Assembly (NCBI GenBank): GCA_003661265.1
Contig: QMVU01000099.1
Location: 1-5,219 of the forward strand
Reading direction: 5' to 3'
Origin: Thermoproteota archaeon
Lineage (GTDB): Archaea > Korarchaeota > Korarchaeia > Korarchaeales > Korarchaeaceae
DNA: 5,219 nt
Below the pieces are notes generated by a model. It was not told the DNA's origin and made no database searches. It saw only the letters and a program-made list of their open reading frames with translations. Shown here in pieces: positions 4,634-5,219 of this stretch. A program made the position numbers and the translations under genes. Position 1 is the stretch's first letter. Each line of letters starts with the position of its first letter.

Positions 4634-5219
4634 TTAGCTGAAAATAGGAATTACCTCCTTCGCGAATAGCTCAGCCCCATCTGTTCTCGGAAAGTCTAGA
4701 AATCTCAGGATTACGTATTCTACTCCCATGTCCGCGTATCTCCTCAGCTTGTTTGCAATACGTTCCGGGGTACCGATTAGCATTTCCTCCATGCTTATGG
4801 CCCTCGTAAACGGACTCATCTTGGCTGTTCTAATCGCTTCCTCTTTGCTTCTAGCTATAGAAGCGCAACAAACCCAAGTTTTCTTGATCTCATCATAATC
4901 CCTGCCCACGCGAGAGCAGTGGTCCTTAAGGACCTTTAACTTGTGCTCGTATACCTCTGGCGTTTTGTTGGGAAGGTTCCACCAATCCGCGTAAAGTGCG
5001 ACCACCCTCAACGTTAACTTCTCTCCCCCTCCCCCTATCATTATCGGCGGGGGAGGCTCTGGTTTAGGCTCGCAAAGCGCCCCCTCGATCCTGTAGTACT
5101 TTCCCTTGAACGTCACGACGTCCTCCTCCCACATCCTCCTGATGATTTGAACGGCTTCCTCCAATTGCTTGATCCTCGCTGATGCCTTAGGAAACTCGTA
5201 GCCATAGGCTATGTATTCA
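4634..5219 (-). CDS. Luciferase-like, probably F420-dependent, oxidoreductase (N-terminus beyond right edge)
   Basis: The frame stays open to the right edge and gives the last 194 residues (EYIAYGYEFPKASARIKQLE onward) of a protein whose family is usually about 320-350 long, so roughly 40% is missing. The LLM-family TIM-barrel signatures in order are LEEAVQIIRRMW (19-30), FKGKYYRIEGA (37-47), PPPPIMIGGGGEKLTL (55-70), VVALYADWWNL (72-82), GRDYDEI (105-111) and GTPERIANKLRRYADMG (149-165). The IMIGGGGEK-TLR-YADWWN block resembles the F420-dependent Rv1855c-type branch more than FMN monooxygenases; the glycine-rich loop would contact the cofactor phosphate. It probably transfers hydride between F420 and an unknown substrate in the cytoplasm. 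A TTG at 5164 is an internal Leu, not a start, because conserved family sequence continues upstream. It precedes the transglutaminase-like gene by 23 bases. Confidence 0.9.
   Translation of the reverse strand, partial: EYIAYGYEFPKASARIKQLEEAVQIIRRMWEEDVVTFKGKYYRIEGALCEPKPEPPPPIMIGGGGEKLTLRVVALYADWWNLPNKTPEVYEHKLKVLKDHCSRVGRDYDEIKKTWVCCASIARSKEEAIRTAKMSPFTRAISMEEMLIGTPERIANKLRRYADMGVEYVILRFLDFPRTDGAELFAKEVIPIFS

Noticed and set aside
5162..5164. TTG at 5162-5164 as the start of the oxidoreductase
   Set aside because: In-frame conserved family sequence (GYEFPKASARIKQ) continues upstream to the window edge, so this is an internal Leu and the gene is cut by the edge.

Overview
The window looks like chromosomal DNA of an archaeon, probably a thermophile of the Thermoproteota/Korarchaeota (TACK) side. 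The signs are TTG and GTG starts beside ATG, AGG/ATA-rich codon use, Lys/Glu/Arg-rich proteins, short AT-rich TATA-like boxes 25-60 bases before starts, GGTG/GGAGAT-type ribosome sites, and F420-type enzyme and CARDB surface-protein families. The exact lineage cannot be read from the sequence. There are no RNA genes, insertion sequences, CRISPR arrays or phage genes.

Layout, left to right. (1) Positions 1-1703, minus strand: the first 567 residues of a large secreted protein with a signal peptide, three Ig-like beta-sandwich domains and two CARDB-type domains; it runs off the left edge and starts with TTG. (2) 1704-1925: a 222-base spacer with its likely promoter. (3) 1926-2828, minus: a PhnP-like metallo-beta-lactamase-fold hydrolase with unusual metal-site substitutions. 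(4) 2829-2955: a divergent promoter region. (5) 2956-3882, plus: a membrane-anchored protein with a SHOCT-like/coiled-coil N-terminus, one membrane helix, a Pro/Thr/Ser linker and a PepSY-like C-terminal half. (6) 3932-4610, minus: a transglutaminase-like (papain-fold) gene broken by three single-base frame changes; its fragments join into a 225-residue protein with a complete Cys-His-Asp triad. (7) 4634-5219, minus: the C-terminal 194 residues of a luciferase-like, probably F420-dependent oxidoreductase that enters from the right edge.

Genes 7 and 6 lie 23 bases apart on one strand and probably form an operon. The PhnP-like gene and the membrane protein are divergently transcribed. The CARDB protein and the PepSY protein both appear to face the cell exterior, and their promoters share an exact 12-base box, a tentative hint of joint regulation. 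No single pathway joins all five genes. The most informative items are the frameshifted transglutaminase gene, the altered metal site of the PhnP-like enzyme and the architecture of the anchored PepSY-like protein. I see no convincing new multi-gene system.
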